Shown in pieces: positions 1 through 9,417 of a stretch of DNA of 64,000 nucleotides. The position numbers and the translations under genes were made by a program. This stretch comes from Minicystis rosea (GTDB lineage Bacteria; Myxococcota_A; Polyangia; Polyangiales; Polyangiaceae). Location: the NCBI GenBank assembly GCA_001931535.1, contig CP016211.1, positions 12,074,377-12,138,376 of the forward strand, in the 5' to 3' direction. The notes beneath the pieces were generated by a model. That model made no database searches. It saw only the letters and a program-made list of their open reading frames with translations, and was not told the origin of the DNA. Positions within the stretch are counted from its first letter, which is position 1, and each line of letters begins with the position of its first letter.

Positions 1-740
1 TTGTCGACGCCCTCGCAGAGCGCCATCGAGGCGCCGCGCGAGAGGAGCACGTGCAGCTCACAGGTGTGGCCGAAGGAGTGCGCCCACGGGAGGAACGAGA
101 GGCTGCGATCGTCGCCGCCGATGGGGAGCATGTCCTGCACCGCGTTGACGTTCGACACGATGTTGCTGTGCGCGAGGATCACGCCCTTCGGGTTGCCCGT
201 CGTCCCCGAGGTGTAGATGAAACATGCGGTGTCACCCGGCTCCGGCTGGATGGGCGCGACCGGGTTCTTCTTCCCGGCCTCGAGCAGCCCCTCGTACGAG
301 TGCTCGTCCTCCTTCGGCAGCGCGAAGCTGATGACGTGCTGGACCGAAGGCGCCTTGTCCTTGATCTCCAGCACCTTGTCGTAGATCTCCTTGGTCGCCG
401 TCACCATCGCGACCGCGGAACAGTCGTTGGCGATGAAGGCCCACTCCTTGGAGAGCTGCGCCTCGTACATCGGGACGACGGCCGCCCCGAGGCCATAACA
501 GGCGTAGGCGACCACGGCCCACTCGACGCGGTTGTTGGAGATCAAACAAACGCGGTCGCCGCGCTTCACCCCGAGCGCAGCCAGGCCGCCGCGGAAATCA
601 TCCACGAGCTTGCCGATCTCGGCATACGTCGTCCAACCCCACGACCCGTTCTTCTTCGTGCCGAAGAGCTCGCGCGGGCCGTACGCCTTCACCGAGCGCT
701 CGAACATATCGACCAGGTTCTCGAACTTGATGGACGACAT
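1..740 (-). CDS. Long-chain acyl-CoA synthetase (AMP-binding), 3' part missing
   Basis: This gene encodes an AMP-forming fatty acid-CoA ligase, which would activate free fatty acids to acyl-CoA at the membrane. Only the N-terminal 246 residues lie in the window; the rest is beyond base 1. The reading begins MSSIKFENLVDMFER. Around residues 177-190 it contains the P-loop of the ANL superfamily, YTSGTTGNPKGV, followed by the LAHSNIVSN segment. The start at 740 follows a good ribosome site (AAGGAGAT). It is divergent from miaB across about 195 bp that must hold both promoters. The family is clear from the P-loop; chain-length preference cannot be told. Confidence 0.93.
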   Translation of the reverse strand, partial: MSSIKFENLVDMFERSVKAYGPRELFGTKKNGSWGWTTYAEIGKLVDDFRGGLAALGVKRGDRVCLISNNRVEWAVVAYACYGLGAAVVPMYEAQLSKEWAFIANDCSAVAMVTATKEIYDKVLEIKDKAPSVQHVISFALPKEDEHSYEGLLEAGKKNPVAPIQPEPGDTACFIYTSGTTGNPKGVILAHSNIVSNVNAVQDMLPIGGDDRSLSFLPWAHSFGHTCELHVLLSRGASMALCEGVD

Positions 741-935
741 CGTGATCTCCTTCGCTCCTCGCCTTTCCCGAGGGCGCGTCGAGCGGGCGTTGCGGGTCTC
801 GATCGCGCGGCTGACGAGGTCGAGGCCAGCGGGCTTGGCGTGCAGACGGGGACGACCGAGGCTAGGATCCTGCCTCCTCTTCGTCAATCACGGTGGCCGC
901 GTACGCCGCGGTTTGTTACTACCCCCGCCCCCGCC

Positions 936-2375
936 ATGCCCTCCTACGCGATCACGACGTTCGGCTGTCAGATGAACGTCCACGACTCCGAGCGGATGCA
1001 CGAGGTCCTCCGCCGTGCCGGCTACGCCGAGACGGAGCCGGGCGACGCCGACGTGATCGTGCTGAACACCTGCAGCGTTCGGGAAAAGGCCGAACAGAAG
1101 CTCCGCAGCGAAGTCGGCCGGCTCGCCAAGCAGAAGCGCGAGCGCCGCGATCTCGTGCTGGTGGTGGCCGGCTGCGTGGCCCAGCAGGAAGGCGAGCGCC
1201 TCATCAAGCAGATGCGGGCCATCGACCTCGTCGTGGGGCCGGACAACATCCCCGAGCTCCCCCGCCTGCTCGATGATTTGGCCCTCGGCGCGCCGCCCCT
1301 CGCGCGCACCGTCTTCGACACCGACGCGCCGCGTTTTCTCACGGCGCCCTCCGTCGCGGGCGCTTCGCCGACCGCCTTCGTGACCATCATGAAGGGCTGC
1401 GACGAGCGCTGCTCCTTTTGCATCGTGCCCTACACGCGCGGCCCCGAGCGCTACCGCCCGAGCCATGAAATCGTGGCCGAAATCGCGGCCATGGTCGCCG
1501 CCGGCGTGCGCGAGGTGACGCTGCTCGGGCAGACGGTGAACAGCTACAAAGATCCGGCCGCCGCCCTCGCGCCCGCGCCCGGCGCGAACGCGGCCGATCC
1601 CGACGAGAGTGAGTTCGCCGCCCTCCTCCGCCGCATCGCCGCCGAGGTCCCGGGCCTTTCGCGTCTCCGCTACACGAGCCCGCACCCGCGGCATCTCACG
1701 CCTTCGTTGATCGAAGCGCACGCCGCCGTCCCGGCCCTCGCGCGCCACGTGCACATGCCCGTGCAGTCGGGCAGCGATCGCATGCTGAAGCGCATGATCC
1801 GGCGCTACAACCGCGCCGAGTACGTGGCCCGCACCGGCGCGCTCGCGCGGGCCGTCCCCGGCCTCACGCTCTCGACCGACATCATCGTCGGCTTCCCCGG
1901 CGAGACGGAGGACGACTTCGCGCTGACGCTCTCCCTCGTCGAAGAGGTCGGCTTCAAAGGCCTCTTCGGCTTCAAGTACTCCGAGCGCCCCTACACGCCC
2001 GCGCGCAAGCTCGAAGACGACGTCCCCGAAGCGGTGAAGAGCGAGCGGCTCGCGCGCCTCTTCGCGCTCAGCGAGTCGCTCCTCGGCGCGCACCTCGGCA
2101 CGCTCGTGGGCACCACGCAGCGCGTCCTCGTCGAAGGCCCCGACAAGGACTCGGGCTCGCTGTGGACGGGCCGCACCGAGCGCAACGAGATCGTGCACGT
2201 CGCGGGCGCGTCCGATCGCGATCTCCAAGGCGAGCTGGTGGAGGTCGAGATCGTGCGGCAAAACAAGCACTCTCTTCAGGGAGAGCTGGCTCCCGCGTCC
2301 CGCGGCGCCGGGCGCCCGCGCGTCGCGGTGAAGCCCGAGCGGCGGTCTCTGCCCCTCGTGGCTTCGGGGGCCTAG
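936..2375 (+). CDS. miaB: tRNA-2-methylthio-N6-dimethylallyladenosine synthase MiaB
   Basis: MiaB is a radical-SAM methylthiotransferase that adds the 2-methylthio group to i6A37 of tRNAs reading UNN codons. The protein is 479 residues, normal for the family. The N-terminal UPF0004 domain supplies its three cluster cysteines (FGCQMN, NTCSVRE and VAGCVAQ). The radical-SAM motif is GCDERCSFCIVPYTRG (CxxxCxxC), and a C-terminal TRAM-like region follows near residue 385. The reading frame is open far upstream, but similarity begins at MPSYAITTFGCQMN, so the ATG at 936 is chosen. It ends two bases before the next ATG, so it is probably co-transcribed with the carbonic anhydrase-like gene. Confidence 0.96.
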   Translation: MPSYAITTFGCQMNVHDSERMHEVLRRAGYAETEPGDADVIVLNTCSVREKAEQKLRSEVGRLAKQKRERRDLVLVVAGCVAQQEGERLIKQMRAIDLVVGPDNIPELPRLLDDLALGAPPLARTVFDTDAPRFLTAPSVAGASPTAFVTIMKGCDERCSFCIVPYTRGPERYRPSHEIVAEIAAMVAAGVREVTLLGQTVNSYKDPAAALAPAPGANAADPDESEFAALLRRIAAEVPGLSRLRYTSPHPRHLTPSLIEAHAAVPALARHVHMPVQSGSDRMLKRMIRRYNRAEYVARTGALARAVPGLTLSTDIIVGFPGETEDDFALTLSLVEEVGFKGLFGFKYSERPYTPARKLEDDVPEAVKSERLARLFALSESLLGAHLGTLVGTTQRVLVEGPDKDSGSLWTGRTERNEIVHVAGASDRDLQGELVEVEIVRQNKHSLQGELAPASRGAGRPRVAVKPERRSLPLVASGA

Positions 2376-2377
2376 CC

Positions 2378-3067
2378 ATGGCCATCATCCTCCCCTTCGG
2401 CGACAAGCGCCCGCGCATCGGTCAGGGCGTGTTCCTCGCGCCCAATGCGACCATCATCGGCGACGTCGAGATCGCCGACGAGGCCAGCATCTGGTTCGGC
2501 GCGGTGCTGCGCGGCGACGTCGGCCCCATCCGCATCGGCCCGCGCTCCAACGTGCAAGATCTCGCCTGCATCCACATGACGGGCGGCTCCTCCGTCACGC
2601 GCGTCGGCGCCGACGTCACCATCGGTCACGGCGCCATCCTCCACGGGTGCGGCGTGGGCGACCGCTGTCTCATTGGAATGGGTTCCATTCTTTTGGACAA
2701 CGCTCGCATCGGCGAGGGATCGGTGGTCGCCGCGGGCTCGCTCGTGTCCGCGCGCAGCGAGTTCCCCGCGCGCTCTTTGATTCGCGGCCGGCCGGCCCGC
2801 CTCGTTCGTGAGGTCACCGAGATCGAAGGCGCGCTCGGCATCGACGGCGCGGTCCACTACCTCGAGGCCGCGCGCCAATACCGCTCCATGTCGGGCACGC
2901 TGCACAACGCGCTGCCCATGGCGGAGCCGCCCTCGATTCGCCCCGCGCCGCCCCTGCGCGAAGCGCGGGGCGAGCACGCCGGCGAGCGCGAGCGCTCCAT
3001 GTCTCCGGGCCGCGAGCGCGAGCGCGCCTTGGATTTCGGCAACGACCGCGGCGGCGGCGAGGATTGA
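2378..3067 (+). CDS. Gamma-class carbonic anhydrase-like (left-handed beta-helix) protein
   Basis: This 229-residue protein belongs to the YrdA/PaaY/CaiE-like gamma carbonic anhydrase family of trimeric hexapeptide-repeat proteins. The first 170 residues show repeats such as IIGDVEIADEASIWFGAVLRG and RIGEGSVVAAGSLVS. The three metal-ligand histidines are visible in IHMTGG and IGHGAILHGC. The last 60 residues are a charged, Arg/Glu-rich low-complexity tail that is not part of the usual family length. It starts 2 bp after miaB, and its TGA overlaps the TTG just ahead of thiS, which suggests one operon. Whether it hydrates CO2 or acts on acyl-CoA cannot be decided from sequence. Confidence 0.9.
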   Translation: MAIILPFGDKRPRIGQGVFLAPNATIIGDVEIADEASIWFGAVLRGDVGPIRIGPRSNVQDLACIHMTGGSSVTRVGADVTIGHGAILHGCGVGDRCLIGMGSILLDNARIGEGSVVAAGSLVSARSEFPARSLIRGRPARLVREVTEIEGALGIDGAVHYLEAARQYRSMSGTLHNALPMAEPPSIRPAPPLREARGEHAGERERSMSPGRERERALDFGNDRGGGED

Positions 3068-3069
3068 CG

Positions 3070-3270
3070 ATGCATCTCACGGTGAACGGTGAAGGGCACG
3101 ACGTGCCCGAGCGGACGACGGTGCGCGAGCTGATCGAGCGGCTCGGTCTCGGCAGCGGCCCCGTCGCAGTCGAGCGCAACGGCGACGTGGTGCCGCGCGC
3201 GGAGCACGCGGCCACGGCCCTCGGCGAGGGTGACGTGCTCGAGATCGTGCACTTCGTCGGCGGCGGCTGA
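3070..3270 (+). CDS. thiS: Sulfur carrier protein ThiS
   Basis: ThiS is a small ubiquitin-like sulfur carrier. Its C-terminal Gly-Gly is adenylated and thiocarboxylated to deliver sulfur for the thiamine thiazole ring. The 66-residue protein begins MHLTVNGEGHDV, has the typical RTTVRELIERL helix, and ends VHFVGGG, giving the required diglycine terminus. The ATG at 3070 is preferred; a TTG two codons upstream overlaps the previous stop. No thiG, thiF or thiO lies nearby, so it is an orphan here, last in the miaB run. A MoaD- or other-pathway carrier is possible, but the length and C-terminus fit ThiS. Confidence 0.87.
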   Translation: MHLTVNGEGHDVPERTTVRELIERLGLGSGPVAVERNGDVVPRAEHAATALGEGDVLEIVHFVGGG

Positions 3271-3329
3271 TTCGCAGCGGCTCCGAGGAGCGCATCCGCG
3301 CCGAGCTCTTCGGCAAGGAATCGCGCCGC

Positions 3330-5612
3330 TCAGAACCCGCCTTCGAGCCCGATGCTGGGGATCGTGACCGGGCCGATGCGCACCGGCTGACAATCGGTGC
3401 CGCCGAATCCACACTGTTGTTGCAACGTCTCTTTGGCGAGCATCGAATTCTGCATCTCGAGCACGAGCGATATCCACCCTCGGCTCACCCGCCATCGTTT
3501 CTCGGCGCGCCAATCGAAGCGGAAGAACGGTTGAAGCCGCCCGGTCTGGCGCAGATCGAAGGAGGGCGGCGCCGCCAGCGTGATGGGATATCCGCTGTAG
3601 AACACGATGCGTGTCCCGACCCTGTAGCCTTTGCCGAAATCGCCCGAGATCGCGGCATTGAGCACGTGTGTCCGATCGAACGAGGAGGCGATTCGGGAGC
3701 GATCGAGATAACGCTCCGAGCGTGAGAGCGTATAGGAGACGAAGCCGCCGAGGGTCTTCGTCAGCCGTCGTCGCACCGTGACCTCGAGGCCGATGCTGGA
3801 GCCGAGCGAGCGGCGATCGAAGCGATCGGGGAAGTTGTCGCCGCTGCCGGGCACCGGGCTCGTGCCGAGCGCGTCGGTCATGGAGAAGAACGCGTTGCGG
3901 AAGAAGGTCGCCGAGGCGGTCACGTCGAGCGGCAGATCGGCCTCCAAGCCGGCGCTCATCTGGAAGCTGTGTTGCAGGCCGCCCGCGAGGCTGGGCTGAA
4001 AACCGGGCCCGGGCAGGATGAAGCTCGGCGTCTGGGAAGCGAAGCCGTGCGCCTGCACGAGGCGCAGCGCCTTCGTGATGGCGAGCCGCGCCGCGAGCCG
4101 CGGGTTCAGCGCGATCGCGGTGTCCCCGCGCGACGAGAAGAAGTCGAGGCGCAGGCCCGGCGTCACCTCGAAGCGCGAGGTCACGTTGATCACCGCGTCG
4201 GCGCGCGCGCCCATCGCGAGATCGGTGCGGCCCGAGAACAGCGACGTGAAGCCGCCCGCATCGGGAAAGCTCGCCGCCAGATCGGCGCTGTACGAATCGG
4301 CCTGCGCATCGAGCCCGGCGCGCACCAGCACGGCGGGGCTCGCGCGCTTCGTGATCTCGGTGCGCGCCGCGATCATCCGATCGCTCACGCCCGACCCTTT
4401 GTCGAAGCCGGTGTGATCGATCCCCAGCGTGATGGCCTGTCGGACCCGATCCTCGGGGCCGCCGAAGCGGTGGTCGTAGCGCAGATCGATCCGGTGAAAC
4501 GTGGTGTTGAAGAGCGTCCGCGTCTCTTTGGTCTCGTCGTCCCTGTCGCCCAGGTAGTCGCGGGCGCCGAAGGCGAAGATGGTGAGATCGTCGCGCGGGG
4601 TGAGGTGCACGGTGGCGCGCGCGCTGTAGTCCCAGTAGCCGAGATCGATCGACGACGAGATCGCCGAGAGCAGGAGGCCCGTGTACGAGACGCGCCCCGA
4701 CACGAAGAAGCTCCCGCGATCGCCGAGCGGACCTTCGAGCATCGCGCCCGAGTCGACGAGCCGGATGCTCGCTTCGCCGTGCCACTCGGGCAGCGGATCG
4801 CGCGTCTCGCCGGAGACGATGCCGCCCGCATAACGACCGAAGCGCGCCGGATATCCGCCGGGATGGAGATCGACATGATCGACGATCGCCGGATGCACGA
4901 CCGAAGGCCCGAGCCCGATGTGATAAAGCAGCGGGACGCGGATCCCGTCGAGGTAGTAGCCGACGTTGCCGGGCGGCGCGCCGCGCACGTAGAAGAACGG
5001 CACTCCGGACGCGAGCGGCGTGACGCCGGGGAGCATCTCGACGGCGCGGAAAGGATCGCCGAACGCGCCGGGCAAGAGCCTCACTTCGGCGCGCGTGAGC
5101 GACGTCACGCCGGGCGCGGGCACCTCGCCGTGCACCGTGACCTCGAGCGGCGGAGGAGGAGGAGGAGCGCTCCCGATGGGCTTCGCTGGAGCGTCGGGCG
5201 CGGGCGCCGGCGTAGGCTCGGGCGGCGGCGCGGTGAATTGGATCTCGGCCCGAATCTTCGCGGCGATCGGCTTCCCATTTCGCGTCGCGGGCTCGAAGCG
5301 CCAGCCGGACGAGGCCGCCATGGCCGCCGATGCGAACGGCTCGGGCGCGCCGTCCGCTGGTCGTGCCGAGCGAACGGACCCATCGGCGTTGACGGTGATG
5401 ACCAGGACGACCGTCGCATCACCGGTGCCTTCGGCCGGGTAATCCGCGTGCAACGGCGTCACCGGCCGTGGCGGCGTGATCACCTCGGGCGCCTGCGTGG
5501 ACGGCGGCGCAGGCTGCGCGGCTGCATGGCCCGTCGCGAGCGCGAGCGCGATGGCCGCGACGCGCGCGCCTCGGATCGCATCTCTCCGGCGGCTCGCCAT
5601 GGGCTCGCGCAT
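3330..5612 (-). CDS. TonB C-terminal domain fused to TonB-dependent outer-membrane receptor
   Basis: This is a probable outer-membrane receptor of 760 residues. A signal peptide (ARVAAIALALATGHAAAQ) is followed by a TonB C-terminal-like domain at about residues 40-130. That domain contains VVLVITVNADGSVRSA and GWRFEPATRNGKPIAAKI. A Pro-rich linker leads to a plug domain (FRAVEMLPGV, FYVRGAPPGNVGYYLDGIRVP) and a long beta-barrel. Fusion of energiser-type and receptor domains in one chain occurs in myxobacteria and differs from classic receptors. The start at 5612 is chosen because it leaves a compact n-region; an ATG at 5600 is equally possible. It is convergent with thiS, and the substrate is unknown. 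Confidence 0.85.
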   Translation of the reverse strand: MREPMASRRRDAIRGARVAAIALALATGHAAAQPAPPSTQAPEVITPPRPVTPLHADYPAEGTGDATVVLVITVNADGSVRSARPADGAPEPFASAAMAASSGWRFEPATRNGKPIAAKIRAEIQFTAPPPEPTPAPAPDAPAKPIGSAPPPPPPLEVTVHGEVPAPGVTSLTRAEVRLLPGAFGDPFRAVEMLPGVTPLASGVPFFYVRGAPPGNVGYYLDGIRVPLLYHIGLGPSVVHPAIVDHVDLHPGGYPARFGRYAGGIVSGETRDPLPEWHGEASIRLVDSGAMLEGPLGDRGSFFVSGRVSYTGLLLSAISSSIDLGYWDYSARATVHLTPRDDLTIFAFGARDYLGDRDDETKETRTLFNTTFHRIDLRYDHRFGGPEDRVRQAITLGIDHTGFDKGSGVSDRMIAARTEITKRASPAVLVRAGLDAQADSYSADLAASFPDAGGFTSLFSGRTDLAMGARADAVINVTSRFEVTPGLRLDFFSSRGDTAIALNPRLAARLAITKALRLVQAHGFASQTPSFILPGPGFQPSLAGGLQHSFQMSAGLEADLPLDVTASATFFRNAFFSMTDALGTSPVPGSGDNFPDRFDRRSLGSSIGLEVTVRRRLTKTLGGFVSYTLSRSERYLDRSRIASSFDRTHVLNAAISGDFGKGYRVGTRIVFYSGYPITLAAPPSFDLRQTGRLQPFFRFDWRAEKRWRVSRGWISLVLEMQNSMLAKETLQQQCGFGGTDCQPVRIGPVTIPSIGLEGGF

Positions 5613-5785
5613 ACCTATCAGCCGTGAGGGCGCGGTTGGAAGCCCGAGGACGCGCGCTTCGGCGTCCCACTGCACGAGGGCCCGAGGAAGCCGCTTTCCC
5701 GCGGGGGATGGGGCTTTCCCGACATGCGGCTCGTGCTAGGCTCCGCGCCCCTTTCGGCCGAATGGCCCCATCGTACGGAGAAGAC

Positions 5786-7177
<1,392 letters not shown>

Positions 7178-7193
7178 GCCGCGCTCATGCCGA

Positions 7194-7315
7194 CCGATCG
7201 TTGGTGCTCCAACGATCGGCCGGCCATCGCGCGCCACGGCTCACAAATCGTTGGTGCTCCAACGATGATCGTTTGAGCACCAACGATTGATCCAATCATT
7301 GGTGCTCCGACGATT
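7194..7315. repeat. Four-copy palindromic repeat array
   Basis: Four copies of a roughly 20-26 base near-palindrome built on ATCGTTGG-TGCT-CCAACGAT lie within 122 bp. Copy 1 (7194-7219) is a perfect 11-bp stem with a TGCT loop. Copy 2 (7247-7266) has a perfect 8-bp stem. Copy 3 (7268-7287) is in the opposite orientation, with loop AGCA and one mismatch. Copy 4 (7294-7315) is degenerate. The array sits between convergent asnS and a small membrane-protein gene and overlaps the last codons of the latter. It may act as a bidirectional terminator, though no T-tract follows, or be a REP-type mobile repeat. Confidence 0.85.
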
Positions 7316-7556
7316 CGTGATCTCGACGCCTCGTCACGCGGCGTGATCGGTCCATCCAACCGGCAAAGGCCATCGCGGCTGCGCCGATCCCGAGCATCCA
7401 CGGCGCGCCGCGGATCAGCGCGTCGGCATCGGCGACGTTCGCCGGTGAGCACGCGAAGGCGAGCGTCACCACTCCGAGCAGCAGCGCTGCGATCCCGAAC
7501 GCCCGAAGCACCCAGACGACGACGCCTCCGATGCGGCCCATGTGCGGAGCCATCAT
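7296..7556 (-). CDS. Small two-helix membrane protein, unknown
   Basis: This is a putative 86-residue protein with two hydrophobic segments, VVVWVLRAFGIAALLLGVVTLAFA and WMLGIGAAAMAFAGW in shortened form, and a charged Arg-rich C-terminus. I do not recognise a family. The start at 7556 gives a compact N-terminus just before the first helix; a longer frame upstream is Arg/Pro-rich and unconvincing. Its final codons (SSEHQ, stop) lie inside the fourth copy of the palindromic repeat, so the repeat has been recruited into the coding end. The coding call rests on hydrophobic pattern and codon bias only. Confidence 0.5.
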   Translation of the reverse strand: MMAPHMGRIGGVVVWVLRAFGIAALLLGVVTLAFACSPANVADADALIRGAPWMLGIGAAAMAFAGWMDRSRRVTRRRDHESSEHQ

Positions 7557-7585
7557 CGCATGACGCGCGTCGGTGCGCGCGGGCC

Positions 7586-8338
7586 TCAAAATACGCGGGG
7601 AAATACGCGCGGGGCGCGCTTGGTCCGGAGGCAACGCGTGTCCGCGCTCAGGTAGCAGACCGTGAAGGCGCGCCGTGGGGCCGAGGTGCGGTTCACGCCC
7701 GAGCGGTGCCAGACCATGTTGTGGATGAGCAGCGCCTCACCGGCCTTGGCCGGCACCGGCACCGTGCGCGTGTCGGCGCCCTGCGCTTCGACCTGCGCTG
7801 CGGGAACGATGCCGCCGAGCGGCGTGGCCAGGCCGCCGAGGTGGCTCTTGGGGAAGAACTCCACGCAGCCCGCGTCGATGGGCGCGTCGTCGAGGGCCAC
7901 CCAGATCTGGAGCACGGGATCGCGATCCAAGCCCCAGAATCGGCCTCCATCCTGATGAAAAGGCAGCACGGTGCCGCCGCTCGCCGCCTTGTTGAAGAGC
8001 ACCGCGCGATACACGCTCACCGCTTCCCCGATCACCGCGCGCGCCACCCGCCGGAAGATCGAAGCCTGGATGAGCGCGAGGAAGAGCGGATCCTTCTCGA
8101 GCTTCTCCAGCTTGCGATAGTTGAGCGACGGGCCCTGCCAGCCCTTGCCGAACTCCAGATCGTCGTAGCGGCCCGTCGCCGTGTCGTGCTGGAAGAACAG
8201 GCCCGGATAGGTGACACGCCCGAGCATGAGATCGTCGGCGCGCGCGCGGAGCAGAACCAGCGCAGGCTCGTCGATCACCGGGCCGAGGCGGGCGAACCCT
8301 TCCGCCGCATAGGCGGCGAGGGGCCCTTCGAGATCCAT
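7586..8338 (-). CDS. Phytanoyl-CoA dioxygenase (PhyH) family protein
   Basis: This 250-residue protein belongs to the Fe(II)/2-oxoglutarate-dependent PhyH family of hydroxylases. The metal ligands are visible: the HxD pair in LPFHQDGGRFWGLD at about residues 134-136 and the distal histidine in HNMVWHRSGVNRTS. A following Arg would bind the 2-oxoglutarate carboxylate. It starts 26 bp after the stop of the upstream aldo/keto reductase on the same strand, so they may share an mRNA. Substrate is unknown; the family includes lipid, natural-product and small-molecule hydroxylases. Confidence 0.87.
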   Translation of the reverse strand: MDLEGPLAAYAAEGFARLGPVIDEPALVLLRARADDLMLGRVTYPGLFFQHDTATGRYDDLEFGKGWQGPSLNYRKLEKLEKDPLFLALIQASIFRRVARAVIGEAVSVYRAVLFNKAASGGTVLPFHQDGGRFWGLDRDPVLQIWVALDDAPIDAGCVEFFPKSHLGGLATPLGGIVPAAQVEAQGADTRTVPVPAKAGEALLIHNMVWHRSGVNRTSAPRRAFTVCYLSADTRCLRTKRAPRVFPRVF

Positions 8339-8364
8339 GTCGGCGACGCCGGGAAGGAGCACGC

Positions 8365-9324
8365 CTATCTCACGTAGCTCGCGTCGGTGCCTTGGTAGGC
8401 GCGGTGGATCTCGTCGATGCGCTTCCGCGTCTCGACCGAGAGCGCCTTCTGGCAACCGTCGAGGGCCGCGTCGAGGTGCTCGATGGAGGAGGGGCCGACG
8501 AGGATCGAGCTCACGTGCGGCTGCCCCGCGAGCCACGCATACGAGAGCTCGACGAGGCTCATGCCGCCATCGCTCGCGACGGCGCGGTAGGCGTCGACCA
8601 GATCGAAGAACCGATCGGACCAATACCGCCCTTGATACATGCGGTTCTTGTCGAAGCGCGATCCCTTCTCGGTCTCGCCCGTCCGCACGTGCCGCCCGCT
8701 GAGCAGGCCGCCGGCGAGCGGGTTGTAGATGGTGTTGTGGATCGGGTGCTCCTTCGTGAAGGCGACGTACTCGATCTCGATCTGCCGGATGAGGAGGTTG
8801 TACATGACCTGCGAGATGACGGGCCGCGGGCCGCTGCCGCGCTCGGCCACCGCCATCATCTCGAGGATCTGCCAGGCCGCGTAGTTGGAGACGCCCATCG
8901 CGCCGATCTTGCCGGCCGCGCGGATCTCCTCCATCGCCGCGAGCGACTCGACGATCGGCGTCACGTGATCGGGCACGTGCAGGTAGTAGACGTCGACGTG
9001 ATCGATGCCGAGGCGCGCGAGGCTCTCGTCGATGGCGGTGAGGATGCGCGCGCGGGAGAGCCCCTCCGGCTTGCCTTGCACGCGCGCGGCGCCGACCTTG
9101 GTGGCGATGGTCACGCGATCGCGCGCGCTCCGCAGCGCGCGGCCCACGATCTTCTCCGACTCGCCGTCGCTGTAGATGTTGGCGGTGTCGAAGAACGTGA
9201 TGCCCCGCTCCAGCGCCCGCGCGATGATGCGCTCGCTCTCGGCGGCCGGCGTGCGCTTGCCGAAATTCATGCAGCCGAGCGCGACGGCGACGGGCTCCCC
9301 TGGCTTTCTGGGCTCGATCATCAT
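8365..9324 (-). CDS. Aldo/keto reductase
   Basis: This is a 319-residue NAD(P)H-dependent (beta/alpha)8-barrel oxidoreductase. The family's catalytic tetrad is present: Asp and Tyr in FFDTANIYSDG, Lys in TIATKVG and His in YYLHVPDH. The cofactor-binding end is ILVGPSSIEHL. It resembles the general stress/sugar-type AKRs (YajO/Tas-like). Two ATGs stand in tandem (9324 and 9321) with no strong ribosome site. It is divergent from the phosphotransferase gene across 93 bp and probably leads a two-gene unit with the PhyH gene. Substrate is not predictable. Confidence 0.92.
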   Translation of the reverse strand: MMIEPRKPGEPVAVALGCMNFGKRTPAAESERIIARALERGITFFDTANIYSDGESEKIVGRALRSARDRVTIATKVGAARVQGKPEGLSRARILTAIDESLARLGIDHVDVYYLHVPDHVTPIVESLAAMEEIRAAGKIGAMGVSNYAAWQILEMMAVAERGSGPRPVISQVMYNLLIRQIEIEYVAFTKEHPIHNTIYNPLAGGLLSGRHVRTGETEKGSRFDKNRMYQGRYWSDRFFDLVDAYRAVASDGGMSLVELSYAWLAGQPHVSSILVGPSSIEHLDAALDGCQKALSVETRKRIDEIHRAYQGTDASYVR

Positions 9325-9417
9325 CTGTGGCGCGGGAGGGTAGCACCCGCGCTTCGGGAGAGCGCGCCGCCGTTTTCCGCTCGACACGCGCCGGTCGCTC
9401 GGTGAACCCTTGCCATC

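Noticed and set aside
888..2270. 460-residue open frame antisense to miaB
   Set aside because: It is His/Arg/Ala-rich without any family motif, and miaB on the other strand is unmistakable.
7194..7315. CRISPR array
   Set aside because: Repeats are palindromic, in both orientations, with irregular gaps of 1-27 bases, and no cas genes are near.
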